The notes beneath the pieces are model-generated. The model worked only from the letters and a program-made list of their open reading frames with translations, did not search any database and was not told where the DNA came from. From positions 1 through 6,639 of the forward strand of contig JAUSJS010000312.1 in assembly GCA_030647575.1 (NCBI GenBank): a DNA stretch of 6,639 bases. Reading direction: 5' to 3'. Of this stretch, positions 5,850 to 6,639 are shown piece after piece. The position numbers and the translations under genes were made by a program. Source of the DNA: Candidatus Limnocylindrales bacterium. Its GTDB lineage: Bacteria > Chloroflexota > Limnocylindria > Limnocylindrales > CSP1-4. Within the stretch, counting starts at the first letter, position 1. The number at the start of each line of letters is the position of its first letter.

Positions 5850-6639
5850 TTAGATCGTGTGCTTCCAGAGCGACGGCCGCCAGCGGTCCGTCTGTGCTTC
5901 ACGCTTGCGTGCATCCATGTCGGCGAGGACGAGCAGGCTTTCCAGCCCAGTCTCGACACAGGCCGCCTCGGCCGCGTCCTTGAGATCGCCGCTGACGAAT
6001 TCGCCCGTCGTCCGGTTGGCGTAGACCGCACAGACGACGCCGGCTCGACAGCGGGCGAGGGACGCGAGGACGAGGAGAGCCGACGCCTCCATCTCGAAGT
6101 TCATGACGCGCTGGCGCGCCATCTCCTCCGCGAGGTCAGGGTAGCGGATGGGCAGCTGCGGGATGGGACGCCCTTGCGCCCCGAAGAATCCCGGTGCCGT
6201 CGCCGTGATCCCAACGTGATACCGATGGCCGAGCCGCTCGGCGGCCTCGATGAGGGCCACGACCGCCTCGTAATCGGCGACGGCCGGATACCCATCGTGG
6301 ACGAAGAAGCTCGTCGTCGATTCGAGGCGGACAGCCCCGGTCGTGATGACCAGGTCTCCCAGGCTCATCTCCGGTTGGAGCGACCCGCACGAGCCGACCC
6401 GGATGAACGTCGGCCGCTCGGTGATCGCGAGAATCTCCGCAACCACGATCTCGACGTTGTCCGTGCCGATGCCGGTCGAGACGACCGACACCCTAAGGCC
6501 CCGAAACCGTCCCGTGACCGTAGCGAACTCCCGGTGTTGACGCTCGAGCTCGATGGAATCGAAGCGCGTGGCGATCCGGGAGGTTCGATCGGGGTCACCG
6601 GGGAGGAGGATGTACTCGGCCAGTTCGCCTGGACCGAGA
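5850..6639 (-). CDS. udp: Uridine phosphorylase, lacking its N-terminus at the window edge
   Basis: The frame is open from the right edge to TAA 5852-5850, giving 262 visible residues; a GTG at 6491 is internal, not the start. Upstream of it I translated YILLPGDPDR (about 6582-6614), the phosphate-binding start of the nucleoside phosphorylase family, and HREF (about 6525-6536). Then come STGIG (6465-6479), the phosphate-contact arginine in RVGSCGSLQP, PAVADYE, and NFEMEAS, whose Glu-Met-Glu binds ribose. FFGAQGR (6168-6188) aligns with Escherichia coli Udp Phe162, Gln166 and Arg168; the Gln and Arg read the uracil ring, which favours uridine phosphorylase over purine enzymes. The reaction splits uridine with phosphate into uracil and ribose-1-phosphate. 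The C-terminus extends past the Escherichia coli one with a basic helix ending WRPSLWKHTI, seen in some other members. Probably only some 10-20 residues are missing. Confidence 0.88.
   Translation of the reverse strand, partial: LGPGELAEYILLPGDPDRTSRIATRFDSIELERQHREFATVTGRFRGLRVSVVSTGIGTDNVEIVVAEILAITERPTFIRVGSCGSLQPEMSLGDLVITTGAVRLESTTSFFVHDGYPAVADYEAVVALIEAAERLGHRYHVGITATAPGFFGAQGRPIPQLPIRYPDLAEEMARQRVMNFEMEASALLVLASLARCRAGVVCAVYANRTTGEFVSGDLKDAAEAACVETGLESLLVLADMDARKREAQTDRWRPSLWKHTI

Noticed and set aside
5850..6491. Uridine phosphorylase starting at the GTG at 6491
   Set aside because: The conserved LLPGDPDR and HREF motifs are encoded in frame upstream of that codon, so the gene clearly continues to and past the right edge.

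Overview
This is a GC-rich bacterial chromosome segment made of ordinary core genes: translation, lower glycolysis and nucleoside salvage. I see no insertion sequence, CRISPR array, phage gene, tRNA or rRNA. The high GC, frequent GTG starts, tightly overlapping glycolytic genes and a DUF5679-type mini-protein are compatible with Chloroflexota (perhaps a Limnocylindria-like lineage). That placement is inference; another high-GC phylum is possible.

Layout. Bases 1-109 are the 5' end of lepA (elongation factor 4), reading leftwards out of the window. A 167-bp divergent spacer holds candidate promoters for both flanking genes and a perfect 14-bp direct repeat with a 20-bp period. Rightwards follows rpsT (277-945), whose S20 core carries an unusually long Lys/Ala-rich basic tail; a strong hairpin terminator follows it. 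A convergent spacer (to 1218) separates it from a leftward glycolytic operon, in transcription order gap (start 5323), pgk (start 4297), eno (start 3089) and a small four-helix membrane protein of unknown function (start 1785). pgk/eno and eno/membrane gene overlap by 4 nt, and gap/pgk are 6 nt apart, so they are probably one translationally coupled transcript. tpiA and a phosphoglycerate mutase are absent from the cluster.

Upstream of gap lie a leader of about 190 nt with small hairpins, a candidate extended -10 promoter and a 16-bp-arm hairpin. That hairpin probably ends the preceding leftward unit: a uridine phosphorylase gene (cut by the right edge) followed 69 nt later by a 46-residue zinc-ribbon-like DUF5679 protein in which one expected cysteine is Asp.

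Together gap, pgk and eno convert glyceraldehyde-3-phosphate to 3-phosphoglycerate and later 2-phosphoglycerate to phosphoenolpyruvate. Uridine phosphorylase releases ribose-1-phosphate, which can feed central carbon metabolism. lepA and rpsT are translation genes. I did not find a convincing new multi-gene system; the most unusual items are the S20 tail, the 14-bp repeat pair and the membrane protein coupled to enolase.
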